Below are positions 1 to 9,340 of a stretch of DNA of 64,000 nt, piece after piece. The translations under genes were made by a program, and so were the position numbers. The stretch covers positions 746,001 through 810,000 of the forward strand of contig NZ_CP082944.1 of NCBI RefSeq assembly GCF_019933155.2, in the 5' to 3' direction. How positions within the stretch are numbered: position 1 is the stretch's first letter; each line of letters begins with the position of its first letter. The DNA comes from Metabacillus dongyingensis. GTDB taxonomy: Bacteria > Bacillota > Bacilli > Bacillales > Bacillaceae. The notes under the pieces are model-generated. The model saw only the letters and a list, made by a program, of their open reading frames with translations, ran no database searches and was not told the DNA's origin.

Positions 1-900
1 TACTCAAAGAGTAGCTATGAGTACCCAAAACGAGGGAGATATCCTGTTTGGGTACTCAAAGAGTAGCTATGAATCCTCAAATCGAGAGAAGAGTCCAGTT
101 TGAGTACTCAAAGGGTAGCTATGGTTCCCAAAATCGAGAGAACAGTCAGGTTTGAGTAATTAAAGGGTAGTTATGAGTCCCCAAATCGAGAGAAGAGTCC
201 AGTTTGAGTACTCAAAGGGTAGTTATGATTCCTGAAAACGAGTGAGAAATCCTGTTTGGGTACTCAAAGAGTAGCTATGATTCCCCAAATCGAGAAAAGA
301 GTCCAAGTTTGGGTACTCAAAGAGTAGCTATGAGTCCCCAAAACGAGTGAGAAATCCTGTTTGGGTACTCAAAGAGTAGCTATGAGTCCCCAAATCAAGA
401 GGAGAGTCCAGTTTAAGTACTCAAAGGGTAGCTATGAGTCTCCAAAACGAGGGAGAAATCCTGTTTGGGTACTCAAAGAGTAGCTATGAGTCCCCAAATC
501 AAGAGGAGAGTCCAGTTTAAGTACTCAAAGGGTAGCTATGAGTCTCCAAAACGAGGGAGAAATCCTGTTTGGGTACTCAAAGGGTAGATATGATTCCTCA
601 AATCGAGAGAAGAGTCCAGTTTGGGTACTCAAAGAGTAGCTATGATTCCCCAAAACGAGAGAAGAGTCAAGTTTGAGTACTCAAAGGGTAGCTATGAGTC
701 CCCAATTCGAGAAAAGAGTCCAGTTTGGGTACTCAAAGAGTAGCTATGATTCCCCAAATCGAGAGAAGAGTCCAGTTTGAGTACTCAAAAGGTAGTTATG
801 ATTCCCCAATCCGCGCTAGAAATCATGTTTGGGTACTCAAAGAGTAGCAATGATTCCACAAATCGAGAAATAAATCATGTTTGAGTACTCAAGGATAACT
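1..900. repeat. Tandem array 1, 52-bp unit, about 17 copies
   Basis: The motif TACTCAAA recurs at 1, 53, 105, 209, 261, 314, 366, 418, 470, 522 and onward to about 886, a period of 52 bp with an occasional 53. Each unit runs from TACTCAAAGAGTAGCTATGA to a TTTGAG or TTTGGG end, so many junctions form the palindrome TTGAGTACTCAA. Two flavours are interspersed: one with AAACGAGGGAGAAATCCTG, one with AATCGAGAGAAGAGTCCAG. The unit is not a multiple of three and holds in-frame stops, so it is not coding. The array continues beyond the left window edge. Confidence 0.95.
366..573. repeat. Exact 104-bp dimer duplication inside array 1
   Basis: Bases 366-469 and 470-573 appear identical, each being one unit of each flavour. 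This points to recent duplication by slippage or unequal crossover at the two-unit level. Confidence 0.8.
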
Positions 901-912
901 ATGAACTAGTAA

Positions 913-1605
913 CTAAGCTCTTCCTGAAATAAGATACTTGTTTACAGGCCTCCCGACACCGCCATATTGAATATCAATCTCTAATTTTCCTTCTCGTTCA
1001 AGGTGTTCAAGATATCGTCTAGCTGTTACTCTGGCAATTCCCACGCTTGAGGCTACATTCTCAGCTGATACAGGATCGCTTTGATCTGTGAGGTAGGTAA
1101 GAATTTTATGGAGAGTCACCTCATGCAATCCTTTTGGCAAGTCCTTTTTCTCTTCAGGCTCTTCTTTTTGAAACCTGATTGAATCAAGTTCTTTTTGTGT
1201 CAGACGGGATTTATCGTTCAGCTTTCTGCGGTAGGCTGAATAGTTTTCAAGTGATTGCTTCAGCCGTTCAAATTTGAATGGTTTCATTAAATAATCAACG
1301 GCTCCGTGAAGCAGAACATTTCGGACTGTTTCCATATCACTTGCGGCCGTTATCGCAATAATATCAGAGGCATGTCCTTCTGCCCGAATGGCTTGAATGG
1401 TCTCAAGTCCATTCATTTTGGGCATATACATATCAATCAAAATCAGATCAGGAGCAAGCATTCGCACAAGCTCCAGGCCTTCAGCACCATTTGATGCGAT
1501 TCCAATAACCTCAAAACCATTCACTCTGTCTAAAAACTCCCGATTCACTTCCTGGACCATTAAATCATCTTCTATCAGAAGTACGGAAACTGGTTTATCC
1601 GGCAT
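913..1605 (-). CDS. dctR: DctR, CitB-family response regulator of C4-dicarboxylate uptake
   Basis: Response regulator of about 230 residues. The N-terminal receiver domain has the acidic pair EDD near residue 13, the phosphoacceptor Asp58 in LILIDMYMP and the conserved Lys of YLMKPF near 107. The C-terminal part (about 160-230) is the winged-helix type found in DcuR/CitB/MalR regulators. ATG at 1605 is preferred over the TTG at 1608: it follows GGAGGAG and overlaps the dctS stop in TGATG, so the two are translationally coupled. By family knowledge, phosphorylated DctR activates the dicarboxylate carrier gene, here dctP. The gene ends directly against tandem array 1; no clear terminator was seen. 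Confidence 0.9.
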   Translation of the reverse strand: MPDKPVSVLLIEDDLMVQEVNREFLDRVNGFEVIGIASNGAEGLELVRMLAPDLILIDMYMPKMNGLETIQAIRAEGHASDIIAITAASDMETVRNVLLHGAVDYLMKPFKFERLKQSLENYSAYRRKLNDKSRLTQKELDSIRFQKEEPEEKKDLPKGLHEVTLHKILTYLTDQSDPVSAENVASSVGIARVTARRYLEHLEREGKLEIDIQYGGVGRPVNKYLISGRA

Positions 1606-3182
1606 CAAATCTCCTCCATATAAAATGTAACTGTGAAGCTTGTTCCCGCCCCTTCTGCAGACTCCGCCACGATCGTGCCATTTGCCTGCTGAACAAGCTG
1701 ATTGACTAAATAAAGCCCGATACCCCGTTCATGGCCTCCTTTTGTAGAAAAACCCTGTTCAAAAATGCGGGGGTAATCTGCTGCTTTTATTCCGCTTCCA
1801 TTATCTTCGACTAAGAGTGTCAGTATTTCTGCATCCTGCTCGATGCTGATAAAAATATGAGGGAAGGGACCTTGATAATGTTTAAAAGAATCAAATGCAT
1901 TTTCAATCAGGTTGCCAAGGATCAGAACAAAATCATGATGATCAAGCCTATCTGGGAACCTATTAAACTGGCTGTTGCGGTCAATTTCCACGCTGATTCC
2001 AAGTTCGGTTCCTCTGCGGATTTTACTGAGCAGCAATCCCGCAATGCTCTCATCTCTGATGTTTTTACTCAAAAATTGAATCAGTTCTTCTTGCTCTTCA
2101 GTGGTTTGAAAGACAAACTGGAGCGCTTTTTCGTGATTCCCGAGCTGAATCAGTCCTGCAATCGTATGGAGCTTATTATTGTATTCATGATTCTGGACAC
2201 GTAAAGCGTTTACAAAAGCTCGTACGCCTGTTAATTCTTCCGCCATCTTTTTCACTTCGGTCCTGTCCTGAAAGATGGCCACAGCTCCAACCGTTTGGCC
2301 GCTTACTTTAATCGGAACCCGATTGCTTAAAATGTTCAGGTTGCCTACATTAAGTTCTTTGCTGTATATCGCATGATCGAGCTTAAGAATTTCAGGCAAG
2401 GCGGTATCCGGAATAACCTCTCTGATGGATTTTCCAATCACGTGACCGTTTATCCGCATCATTTTCATGGCTTTATTATTAAAAATAGTAATCTTTTCAT
2501 TCGTATCAATAGCTATTACACCTTCGTGCATGGCATTGAATGTTTCAGTGCGCTCGACAAGGAGCCTTGCAATTTCATGAGGCTCCAGGTGAAACATCTG
2601 TCTTTTAATTTGCCGTGCCAGAATCCAGGCGCCCCAGCCCCCAAATAATAAAGAGAGACTTGATGTGATGAAGATTTCAAGCACAAGGCTTTGCAGCACT
2701 TCTATAAAGACTGGAAGTTTATATCCCGCAAGGACGACTCCAATCTGTTCATGGTCATCGTTCATGACAGGGACAAATGCACGCATGACGGTCCCGATTT
2801 CCCCATTAGCCTTAGATGTGTAGGAGTGTTCTGCAAAGGCCGGGCCTTCATCGTTTCCCTGTGAGCGGGTGCCGATCATATCATGTACGGGATGTGTCAG
2901 TCTTTCGCGATCCATGTTTAAAACAACAATATAATTTGCGTTGTTGATGATTCTTAAGCGGTCGATTACTTTATTAAGATCATTCTGACTGCTTTCAAGA
3001 GCTTCTTTCACTTCAGGAAGTTCGGCGATCGTCTGCGCTGTTACGAATGAACGCGCCTTTAACTCTTCTTCTTTTCCGCTTATATAATTGCCGATTAAAA
3101 CAATGCCTGCCAGAAAAAGAGAAAACCCTAATATAAAGAAGATTAAGCCTGTAATTTTCCATAAGATTGAAATTCGTCTCAT
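1605..3182 (-). CDS. dctS: DctS, CitA/DcuS-type sensor histidine kinase
   Basis: Membrane sensor kinase of 525 residues. TM1 lies near residues 10-32, an extracytoplasmic Cache-type sensor near 35-160, TM2 near 165-190, and a PAS domain near 205-310. The dimerisation helix carries QNHEYNNKLHTIAG (likely phosphorylated His332), and the HATPase domain has ENAFDSF and GIGLYLV. This is the architecture of the CitA/DcuS family. It partners DctR and, by analogy with B. subtilis, senses dicarboxylates together with the binding protein DctB encoded divergently next door. Confidence 0.92.
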   Translation of the reverse strand: MRRISILWKITGLIFFILGFSLFLAGIVLIGNYISGKEEELKARSFVTAQTIAELPEVKEALESSQNDLNKVIDRLRIINNANYIVVLNMDRERLTHPVHDMIGTRSQGNDEGPAFAEHSYTSKANGEIGTVMRAFVPVMNDDHEQIGVVLAGYKLPVFIEVLQSLVLEIFITSSLSLLFGGWGAWILARQIKRQMFHLEPHEIARLLVERTETFNAMHEGVIAIDTNEKITIFNNKAMKMMRINGHVIGKSIREVIPDTALPEILKLDHAIYSKELNVGNLNILSNRVPIKVSGQTVGAVAIFQDRTEVKKMAEELTGVRAFVNALRVQNHEYNNKLHTIAGLIQLGNHEKALQFVFQTTEEQEELIQFLSKNIRDESIAGLLLSKIRRGTELGISVEIDRNSQFNRFPDRLDHHDFVLILGNLIENAFDSFKHYQGPFPHIFISIEQDAEILTLLVEDNGSGIKAADYPRIFEQGFSTKGGHERGIGLYLVNQLVQQANGTIVAESAEGAGTSFTVTFYMEEI

Positions 3183-3219
3183 ATTGGTTCCTCATTATTC
3201 TGAAGAATAAAATATCTTT

Positions 3220-3254
3220 CATTGTAACATGCACCAAAATCTCATGATACAATG
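3220..3254. promoter_or_regulatory. Inverted repeat in the dctS/dctB divergent promoter region
   Basis: CATTGTAACATG (3220-3231) and CATGATACAATG (3243-3254) are reverse complements with one mismatch and an 11-bp spacer, so arm centres lie about two helical turns apart. The element occupies the middle of the short dctS-dctB intergenic region. It is a candidate DctR site; binding is inference. Confidence 0.4.
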
Positions 3255-3288
3255 AATCTACTAAAAAATTGTTGAAACGGTGGATAGT

Positions 3289-4317
3289 ATGAAATGGTTT
3301 ATTAGCGCAAGTCTTTTAACTGTGCTCTTTTTAGTGGCAGTTTTTTCACATGATCCTATGCACAAAATAGAAGATGACGATGAACAGCATGGTTTGAGTG
3401 ATCAAATTGTCATTAAGTTCAGTCATGTGGTTGCTGAAAATACACCTAAGGGACTGGCTGCAGAAAAATTTGCAGATATTATCGCAGACCGGACAGATGG
3501 AAAAATAAAAGTGGAAGTTTTTCCGAACGAAATTATGTATTCCGATGAAAAAGAGCTGAATGCGCTTAAAAAGGGCGATGTTCAAATGATTGCTCCTTCT
3601 TATTCAAAAATGACGGAGGTCATCCCCGAATGGCAAGTGCTTGATTTGCCTTTTATTTTTCAGGATGAGCAGCATGTACATAACGTTTATACAGGAGAAG
3701 TTGGAAAACGGCTGCTGGGCGAACTTGAAAGTGAAAATATTAAGGGACTCGCATTGTGGGGAAATGGCTTCAAACAAATGACAAGCAGCAGGGGGGCATT
3801 GATCGAGCCTGAGGATTTTTCAGGACAGCGCTTTAGAATAATGCCAAGTGATACAATTGCAAAACAGTTTGAATTGATGGGTGCCATTCCAAAAGCTTCT
3901 TCCTTCAATGATGTTTACATCGCTTTGGAAGGAAATGAATTTGATGGCCAGGAAAATACGATTTCAAATATTTATTCAAAAGGATTTTATCGGCTGCAAA
4001 AAGACATGACGGTTTCGAACCATGGCTATTTAGGCTATTCTGTCTTAATGAATGCAGAATTCTGGAATAGTCTGGAACCTGAACTGCAAACTCAAATACA
4101 AAAAGCCATGGATGAAACGACTGAGTGGATGCTTAAAGAATCAAAAAAGATGAATGACTCACAGCTAATTAGAATGAAACAAAATTCAAAGTTGAAAATC
4201 CATGAACTGAGTGAAGCCGAAAAAGATAGATGGCGTAAGGTGTTCATGCCGCTTTATGAAACGTATTCCTCTGAATATGGGGAGCGGTGGATTGAGGATA
4301 TCCGGAATGTTCGATAA
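3289..4317 (+). CDS. dctB: DctB, DctP-family extracytoplasmic dicarboxylate-binding protein
   Basis: Solute-binding protein of the TRAP/DctP family, about 342 residues. It has a hydrophobic N-terminus acting as signal or anchor (KWFISASLLTVLFLVAVF), then the DctP fold with KFSHVVAENTPKG, the conserved Arg region SGQRFRIMPSD and a DGQENTISN segment. No TRAP membrane subunits are nearby. The neighbours instead form the Bacillus arrangement in which DctB acts as a sensor partner of DctS for the unrelated carrier DctP. ATG 3289 is favoured over GTG 3280 because GGTGG precedes it at a usable distance. Confidence 0.88.
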   Translation: MKWFISASLLTVLFLVAVFSHDPMHKIEDDDEQHGLSDQIVIKFSHVVAENTPKGLAAEKFADIIADRTDGKIKVEVFPNEIMYSDEKELNALKKGDVQMIAPSYSKMTEVIPEWQVLDLPFIFQDEQHVHNVYTGEVGKRLLGELESENIKGLALWGNGFKQMTSSRGALIEPEDFSGQRFRIMPSDTIAKQFELMGAIPKASSFNDVYIALEGNEFDGQENTISNIYSKGFYRLQKDMTVSNHGYLGYSVLMNAEFWNSLEPELQTQIQKAMDETTEWMLKESKKMNDSQLIRMKQNSKLKIHELSEAEKDRWRKVFMPLYETYSSEYGERWIEDIRNVR

Positions 4318-4463
4318 GAATTTTGGATGCATAAACAAGGGACAGATAGACATTATCTTCGGCCAAATAGCTAAGATGCTGAGATATAAGGCAAACTTCG
4401 GCTGAAAAGCTAAAATCAAATGACTCCTAAAAAATGAAATAACGGCTATTTTGGCTGATAGAG

Positions 4464-4495
4464 AAGCTTCAACTTAAAATGGTTGGAGCTTTTTT
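4464..4495 (+). terminator. Rho-independent terminator after dctB
   Basis: Stem AGCTTCAAC / GTTGGAGCT followed by a T run. Confidence 0.75.
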
Positions 4496-4507
4496 ATGTG
4501 ATTTCAT

Positions 4508-4612
4508 AATTACGAACTCCTCGTCCAGAACGTATTTCCCAAAAGTCAAATCCGGATTTTTCCGGTGAATCCTTATCTGCCTGCGCTGAACGGGCGGTGC
4601 CGCTTTTCTGGT
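4508..4612. repeat. Degenerate dispersed repeat, copy 1
   Basis: This intergenic stretch resembles 37415-37520 and, partly, 33163-33230. Shared blocks are AACTCCTCG-CCAGAACG, AAAGTCAAA-CC, TTATCTGCC and CGGGC...CCGCTTTTCT. It fills most of the dctB-dctP gap and has no coding potential. Confidence 0.5.
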
Positions 4613-4688
4613 GACCAAAAAGACCAAAAAGAACAATAATACCAAAACGGAATGATGTCTAAATTATCAGTTAATATAAAGGTATTAT

Positions 4689-4702
4689 TGTAAGCGTTAT
4701 CA
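4689..4702 (+). promoter_or_regulatory. cre site upstream of dctP
   Basis: TGTAAGCGTTATCA matches the CcpA consensus TGWAANCGNTNWCA at every position. It lies 21 nt before the dctP start codon, between promoter and ribosome site, a position typical of roadblock repression by preferred carbon sources. Confidence 0.75.
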
Positions 4703-4723
4703 ATGAGGAGAATGGAGGATACT

Positions 4724-5986
4724 ATGAAAATTAACTTTAAGAATTTGACGGTTCAGGTCATTATCGGAATTATTTTAGGTATTGCTGTTGGCTTTTTGTT
4801 TCCAAGCTTTGGGGTTGAGCTGAAAGTATTAGCAGATGTCTTTATCAAAATGATTAAAATGGTGATTGCGCCAATTATCTTTTTTACGGTAGTAATCGGA
4901 ATTGGCAGCATGGGTGACTTAAAGAAAGTCGGAAGAATCGGAGGCAAGGCTCTCCTGTATTTTGAAATTGTGACGACCTTTGCGCTTGCAATCGGAATTA
5001 TTGTAGTAGGAATTGTAAAGCCTGGCGAAGGCTTCAACACAGATGCCGTTGAGGGTGGAGATGTATCTCAGTATACGGAACAGGCAGAAGAAACAAGTCA
5101 TGGCTTCATTGACTTTGTAGTCGGCATTATTCCTGAGAATGTTGTAGGCGCGATGGCTGAGGGAGAACTGCTCCCTATCTTATTCTTTGCTGTCTTGTTT
5201 GGAATTTCAATGGCAGCGATTGGGGAAAAAGCAAAACCTGTTGTCGTTTTGTTTGAAAGGCTGACAGATATTTTCTTCGGTGTTGTAAACATGATCATGA
5301 AAGTTTCACCGTATGCGGCTTTCGGAGCAATGGCATACACTATTGGACAATTTGGATTAGGATCGCTTGTTGCTCTCGGTAAGCTGATGGGATCTGTTTA
5401 TATCACCATGTTCCTATTTATCATCTTTGTTTTAGGGGCCATTGCAAAATATTATGGTTTCAGCATTACAAAATTTATCGCTTTTATTAAAGAAGAGATC
5501 CTGCTTGTACTTGGAACATCTTCATCAGAATCCGCACTTCCGAAGATGATGGAGAAGATGGAGAAATACGGATGCTCTAAATCTGTTGTTGGACTGGTCA
5601 TTCCGACAGGCTATTCCTTTAACTTAGACGGCACATCAATCTATTTATCAATGGCGGCCATGTTTATTGCACAGGCATATGGAGTAGACCTCAGTATTTG
5701 GCAGCAGCTGACCCTTCTTGGAATTCTGATGCTGACATCTAAAGGGGCGGCAGGAGTAACAGGATCCGGCTTTATTACATTGGCAGCAACGCTTGCTGCA
5801 TTCCCGATGATTCCGGTTGAAGGCATCGCCTTACTGCTCGGAGTGGACCGTTTTATGTCTGAAGCCAGGGCAATCACTAATCTCATTGGAAATGGTGTTG
5901 CAACTGTTGTTGTTTCTAAAATGGAAGGTGAATTTCATCCTCCGGCTGAACAAGCAGAACCTGCAAAAATTTCAATTGCTAAGTAA
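4724..5986 (+). CDS. dctP: DctP, C4-dicarboxylate:cation symporter (DAACS family)
   Basis: Sodium or proton symporter of about 420 residues in the glutamate/dicarboxylate (DAACS) family. It shows multiple membrane segments, the serine-rich [13 protein letters not shown] motif of hairpin 1, the [13 protein letters not shown] helix and [15 protein letters not shown] in hairpin 2. Expected substrates are fumarate, succinate, malate and possibly aspartate. ATG 4724 is chosen because GGAGG lies just ahead; upstream in-frame ATGs at 4703 and 4712 fall in or before the ribosome site. Expression is likely activated by DctSR and repressed by CcpA through the adjacent cre. Confidence 0.93.
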   Translation: MKINFKNLTVQVIIGIILGIAVGFLFPSFGVELKVLADVFIKMIKMVIAPIIFFTVVIGIGSMGDLKKVGRIGGKALLYFEIVTTFALAIGIIVVGIVKPGEGFNTDAVEGGDVSQYTEQAEETSHGFIDFVVGIIPENVVGAMAEGELLPILFFAVLFGISMAAIGEKAKPVVVLFERLTDIFFGVVNMIMKVSPYAAFGAMAYTIGQFGLGSLVALGKLMGSVYITMFLFIIFVLGAIAKYYGFSITKFIAFIKEEILLVLGTSSSESALPKMMEKMEKYGCSKSVVGLVIPTGYSFNLDGTSIYLSMAAMFIAQAYGVDLSIWQQLTLLGILMLTSKGAAGVTGSGFITLAATLAAFPMIPVEGIALLLGVDRFMSEARAITNLIGNGVATVVVSKMEGEFHPPAEQAEPAKISIAK

Positions 5987-6013
5987 AAAAAAGCGGAGTT
6001 TCCGCTTTTTTTT
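5987..6013 (+). terminator. Terminator after dctP
   Basis: AAAAGCGGA-GTT-TCCGCTTTT with a long T run begins right after the stop codon. Confidence 0.9.
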
Positions 6014-6208
6014 GTGTTTTTTTAAAGTTGTGTAAATTTGCTTAGAAATCATTACCATAGAAATATTTTACTAATATTAATACTTTGTAAAGATATTGTA
6101 AAAATTAACGACAAAGTCTTTTCGTATTCGACAATTACGTATATACTTTTTAAGTTGCAAATAATAGAGAGAAAAACAAAAATATATGGCTCCATGGAGG
6201 AATAAGCA

Positions 6209-6829
6209 ATGGCTATCAAAAGAAGAAAAGATAAGTTTTCTGAAATGTTAAGTCAGATATCTGAGAACTTAAAAGAAACTGGGCAGTATTTTGTTGATTT
6301 CAAAATCAATAATGCCAATGATCTAAAAGTATTCTCAGAAACAATTAAGGATTATGAGTCAAAAGGCGACTCGTTTGTTCATACCATCATCATGGAACTG
6401 AACAATGCATTCATTACTCCGATTGAACGTGAAGACATTCTTCAGCTTGCAATGATTATGGACGATGTTTTGGATGGCATCGAACATTCTGCTGCATTGT
6501 TTGAAATGTATTCTGTTACACAGCCGACTGACTACATGGTAAAGTTTGTTGACACAATTAATGAGTGTACAATTGAAATTGCTAAATCAATTGAATTGCT
6601 TTCAAACAAAAAGTTAAGCGATATCCGCACTCATGCTATCCGTTTAAAAGAACTTGAGTCAAACTGTGATAATTACCTGCGTACTGCTGTGAAAAATTTA
6701 TTTGCAATTGAAAAAGATCCGATTAAAATCATTCAATATAAAGAGATATACGAAACACTTGAAGAAATTGCTGATAGCTGTCAAGGTGTTGCCAACACAC
6801 TTGAAACTATCATCATGAAGAACGCGTAA
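6209..6829 (+). CDS. DUF47/PhoU-like Pit accessory protein
   Basis: Cytoplasmic helical protein of 206 residues, family DUF47 (YkaA in B. subtilis). Recognised by the PhoU-like pattern of paired acidic motifs: DYESKGDSFVHTI near residues 50-62, REDILQLAMIMDDVLDGIEH near 73-92 and IYETLEEIADSCQGVANTLE near the C-terminus. It starts at ATG 6209 after a clear GGAGG. Eleven nt separate it from pit, so the two are one operon. DUF47 proteins are thought to modulate phosphate flow through the partner Pit carrier; the mechanism is not shown here. Confidence 0.88.
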   Translation: MAIKRRKDKFSEMLSQISENLKETGQYFVDFKINNANDLKVFSETIKDYESKGDSFVHTIIMELNNAFITPIEREDILQLAMIMDDVLDGIEHSAALFEMYSVTQPTDYMVKFVDTINECTIEIAKSIELLSNKKLSDIRTHAIRLKELESNCDNYLRTAVKNLFAIEKDPIKIIQYKEIYETLEEIADSCQGVANTLETIIMKNA

Positions 6830-6840
6830 GAGGCGATATT

Positions 6841-7839
6841 ATGGATACTATATTAATTCTTACCATTCTGGTTGTTATTTTTGCCTTAGCGTTTGACTTT
6901 ATTAACGGATTTCATGATACGGCAAATGCAATTGCAACATCTGTATCAACTAAAGCCCTTAAACCAAGACAGGCAATCATCCTTGCATCTGTCATGAACT
7001 TTGTCGGTGCAATGACATTTACAGGAGTAGCAAAAACGATCACAAAGGACATTGTTGACCCGTTTACCCTGCAAAATGGATCTGTTGTTATATTAGCTGC
7101 ACTGATTGCAGCCATCACGTGGAATTTAATTACTTGGTATTATGGAATTCCAAGCAGCTCCTCACATGCGATTATTGGTTCAATCGCAGGTGCTGCGATT
7201 GCTGCGGCAGGATTTAATTCTCTAAACTATTCAGGGTTTTTGAAAATCCTTCAGGCACTTATCATTTCGCCTATCTTAGCGTTTATAGTCGGTTATATTG
7301 TTTACAGTATTTTTAAAGTTGTCTTTAAAAACAATAACCTGACTAAAACAAACAGAAACTTCCGTGCGATTCAGGTTGCAACAGCTGCTTTGCAATCTTA
7401 CACTCACGGTACAAATGATGCTCAAAAAGCAATGGGTATTATCACGATGGCCCTTATTGCCGGGAATCTTCAAGACTCAACTGATATTCAATGGTGGGTT
7501 CAATTCTCATGTGCACTTGCAATGGGACTTGGTACAAGTGTCGGCGGATGGAAAATCATTAAAACTGTTGGCGGAAAGATCATGAAAATTCGTCCAGTTA
7601 ACGGTGTAGCAGCTGACTTAACTGGGGCAGCCGTAATATTTGGCGCTTCGATTATTCACTTGCCTGTCAGTACAACACATGTTATTTCATCTTCAATACT
7701 TGGCGTAGGCTCTGCACATCGAATCAAAGGGGTAAAATGGGGAACGGCTAAAACGATGGTCATCACATGGTTCATCACCTTGCCGATTTCTGCTACATTA
7801 GCAGCGATTTCCTACTTTATTTTAAATCTATTCTTTTAA
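6841..7839 (+). CDS. pit: Pit, low-affinity inorganic phosphate transporter
   Basis: PiT-family permease of 332 residues with two repeated signature halves: GFHDTANAIATSVSTKAL near residues 24-41 and SYTHGTNDAQKAMGIIT near 188-204, plus IPSSSSHAIIGS and LPVSTTHVISSSI. It moves metal-phosphate with protons or phosphate with sodium. Together with the preceding DUF47 protein it forms the usual Bacillus Pit operon. There is no gap or frameshift. Confidence 0.93.
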   Translation: MDTILILTILVVIFALAFDFINGFHDTANAIATSVSTKALKPRQAIILASVMNFVGAMTFTGVAKTITKDIVDPFTLQNGSVVILAALIAAITWNLITWYYGIPSSSSHAIIGSIAGAAIAAAGFNSLNYSGFLKILQALIISPILAFIVGYIVYSIFKVVFKNNNLTKTNRNFRAIQVATAALQSYTHGTNDAQKAMGIITMALIAGNLQDSTDIQWWVQFSCALAMGLGTSVGGWKIIKTVGGKIMKIRPVNGVAADLTGAAVIFGASIIHLPVSTTHVISSSILGVGSAHRIKGVKWGTAKTMVITWFITLPISATLAAISYFILNLFF

Positions 7840-7844
7840 TTAGC

Positions 7845-7872
7845 AAACCCTCCTTAACTGGAGGGTTTTTTT
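7845..7872 (+). terminator. Terminator after pit
   Basis: AAACCCTCC / GGAGGGTTT hairpin with a seven-T tail. Confidence 0.9.
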
Positions 7873-7953
7873 AGGATCGTTTATAACATAAGGAGTGATC
7901 GTGCATGAAGTCTCAAAGCTTCGAATGGACCAGAAAAACGCCAGAAGCTTAAT

Positions 7954-8085
7954 AAAAGTGCGTGAAAGAAAGTGAATGCCGCAAAAAAACGCGCCCGCTC
8001 TTTGAAAAAAGTGCATCAAAGCAAGAGAATGCCGCAAAAAAACCGAGCCCACCTTGAAAAAAGTACATCAAAGCTGCGAATGAAG
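7954..8085. repeat. Short tandem array 2, 52-53 bp unit, 2.5 copies
   Basis: AAAAGTGC/AC starts at 7954, 8007 and 8059. The unit contains ATCAAAG and GAATGCCGCAAAAAAAC. The sequence differs from array 1 but the period is the same. No coding sequence is evident. Confidence 0.8.
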
Positions 8086-9150
8086 CACTCACAGAGCGAT
8101 TGGGTACTCTAAATGAAAGAATTCGGGATTTTGAGCACTCACAGCGCATGATTGAGTACTCAACCTGGTCTCCTCCCGAGTTTTTGAGCACTCAAAGAGA
8201 GCAGTTGAGTACTCTAAATGAACAAATTCAGGATTTTGAGCACTCAAAGACCGTGATTGAGTACTCACCCTGGAGTCCCCCCGAGTTTTTGAGAACTCAA
8301 AGAGAGCATTTGAGTACTCTAAATGAACAAATTCGGGATTTTGAGCACTCATAGAGCATGAATGAGTACTCAACGTGGCCTTCCCATAGTTTTTGCGAAC
8401 TCAAAGAGAGCAGTTGAGTACTCTAAATGAACGAATTCGGGATTTTGAGCATTCAAAGAGCATGAATGAGTACTCAACGTGGATTCCTCCTAGTTTTTGA
8501 GCACTCACAGAGCACAGTTGAGTACTCTAAATGAACGAATTCAGGATTTTGGGTACTCACAGAGCGTGATTGAGTACTCACCCTGGCCTCCCCCTAGTTT
8601 TTGAGCACTCACAGAGCACAGTTGAGTACTCTAAATGAACGAATTCGGGATTTTGAGCATTCAAAGAGCATGATTGAGTACTCAACGTGGCTTCCCCAAG
8701 AGTTTTTGAGCACTCACAGAGCGTGATTGAGTACTCAACCTGGATTCCCCCCTAGTTTTTGAGCACTCACAGAGCACAGTTGAGTACTCTAAATGAACGA
8801 ATTCGGGATTTTGAGCATTCAAAGAGCATGATTGAGTACTCAACCTGGCCTCCTCCCGAGTTTTTGAGAACTCAAAGAGAGCGTTTGAGTACTCTAAATG
8901 AACGAATTCGGTATTTTGAGCACTCACAGAGCATGATTGAGTACTCACCCTGGCCTCCCCCTAGTTTTTGAGAACTCAAAGAGAGCAGTTGAGTACTCTA
9001 AAAGAACGAATTCGGTATTTTGAGAACTCATATAGCTCAGTTGAGTACTCTAAATGAACAAATTCGGGATTTTGAGCACTCAAAGACCGTGATTGAGTAC
9101 TCAACGTGGCCTTCCCCTAGTTTTTGAGAACTCAAAGAGCGCAGTTGAGT
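8086..9150. repeat. Tandem array 3, 104-bp unit made of two 52-bp modules
   Basis: TGAGTACTCTAAATGAA recurs at about 8103, 8208, 8313, 8417, 8521, 8625 and 8783, giving periods of 104-105, with an extra half-unit before 8783. Each 104-bp unit has two 52-bp modules joined at TTGAGTACTC: one starts TACTCTAAATGAACGAATTC, the other TACTCAACCTGGCC. Each module also carries an internal TTTGAGCACTCA, 31 bp from its start. Open frames exist on both strands only where the period is 105, so they are repeat by-products. Confidence 0.92.
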
Positions 9151-9340
9151 ACTAAACTGGATTACAAAGCGGTGATGTACAAAACACTCCTTAAGTCCGC
9201 TTCCTATTAACCCTAGAAGATGAATACAATATCTCTCCTTCAATAAAGAAGTCACCAGTCCAAAATTGACGAAAAAAATACAGAGTGATACTATTGCTTT
9301 AGATGATAGTGAAAATCGTTATCAATTGGAGGGGAAAAAG

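Noticed and set aside
1..900. CRISPR array
   Set aside because: The whole 52-bp unit repeats; there are no unique spacers and no cas genes.
8089..8373. Open frames on both strands inside array 3 (70-95 codons)
   Set aside because: They arise where the repeat period is 105; neighbouring 104-bp units shift the frame, ribosome sites are absent, and both strands are open at once.
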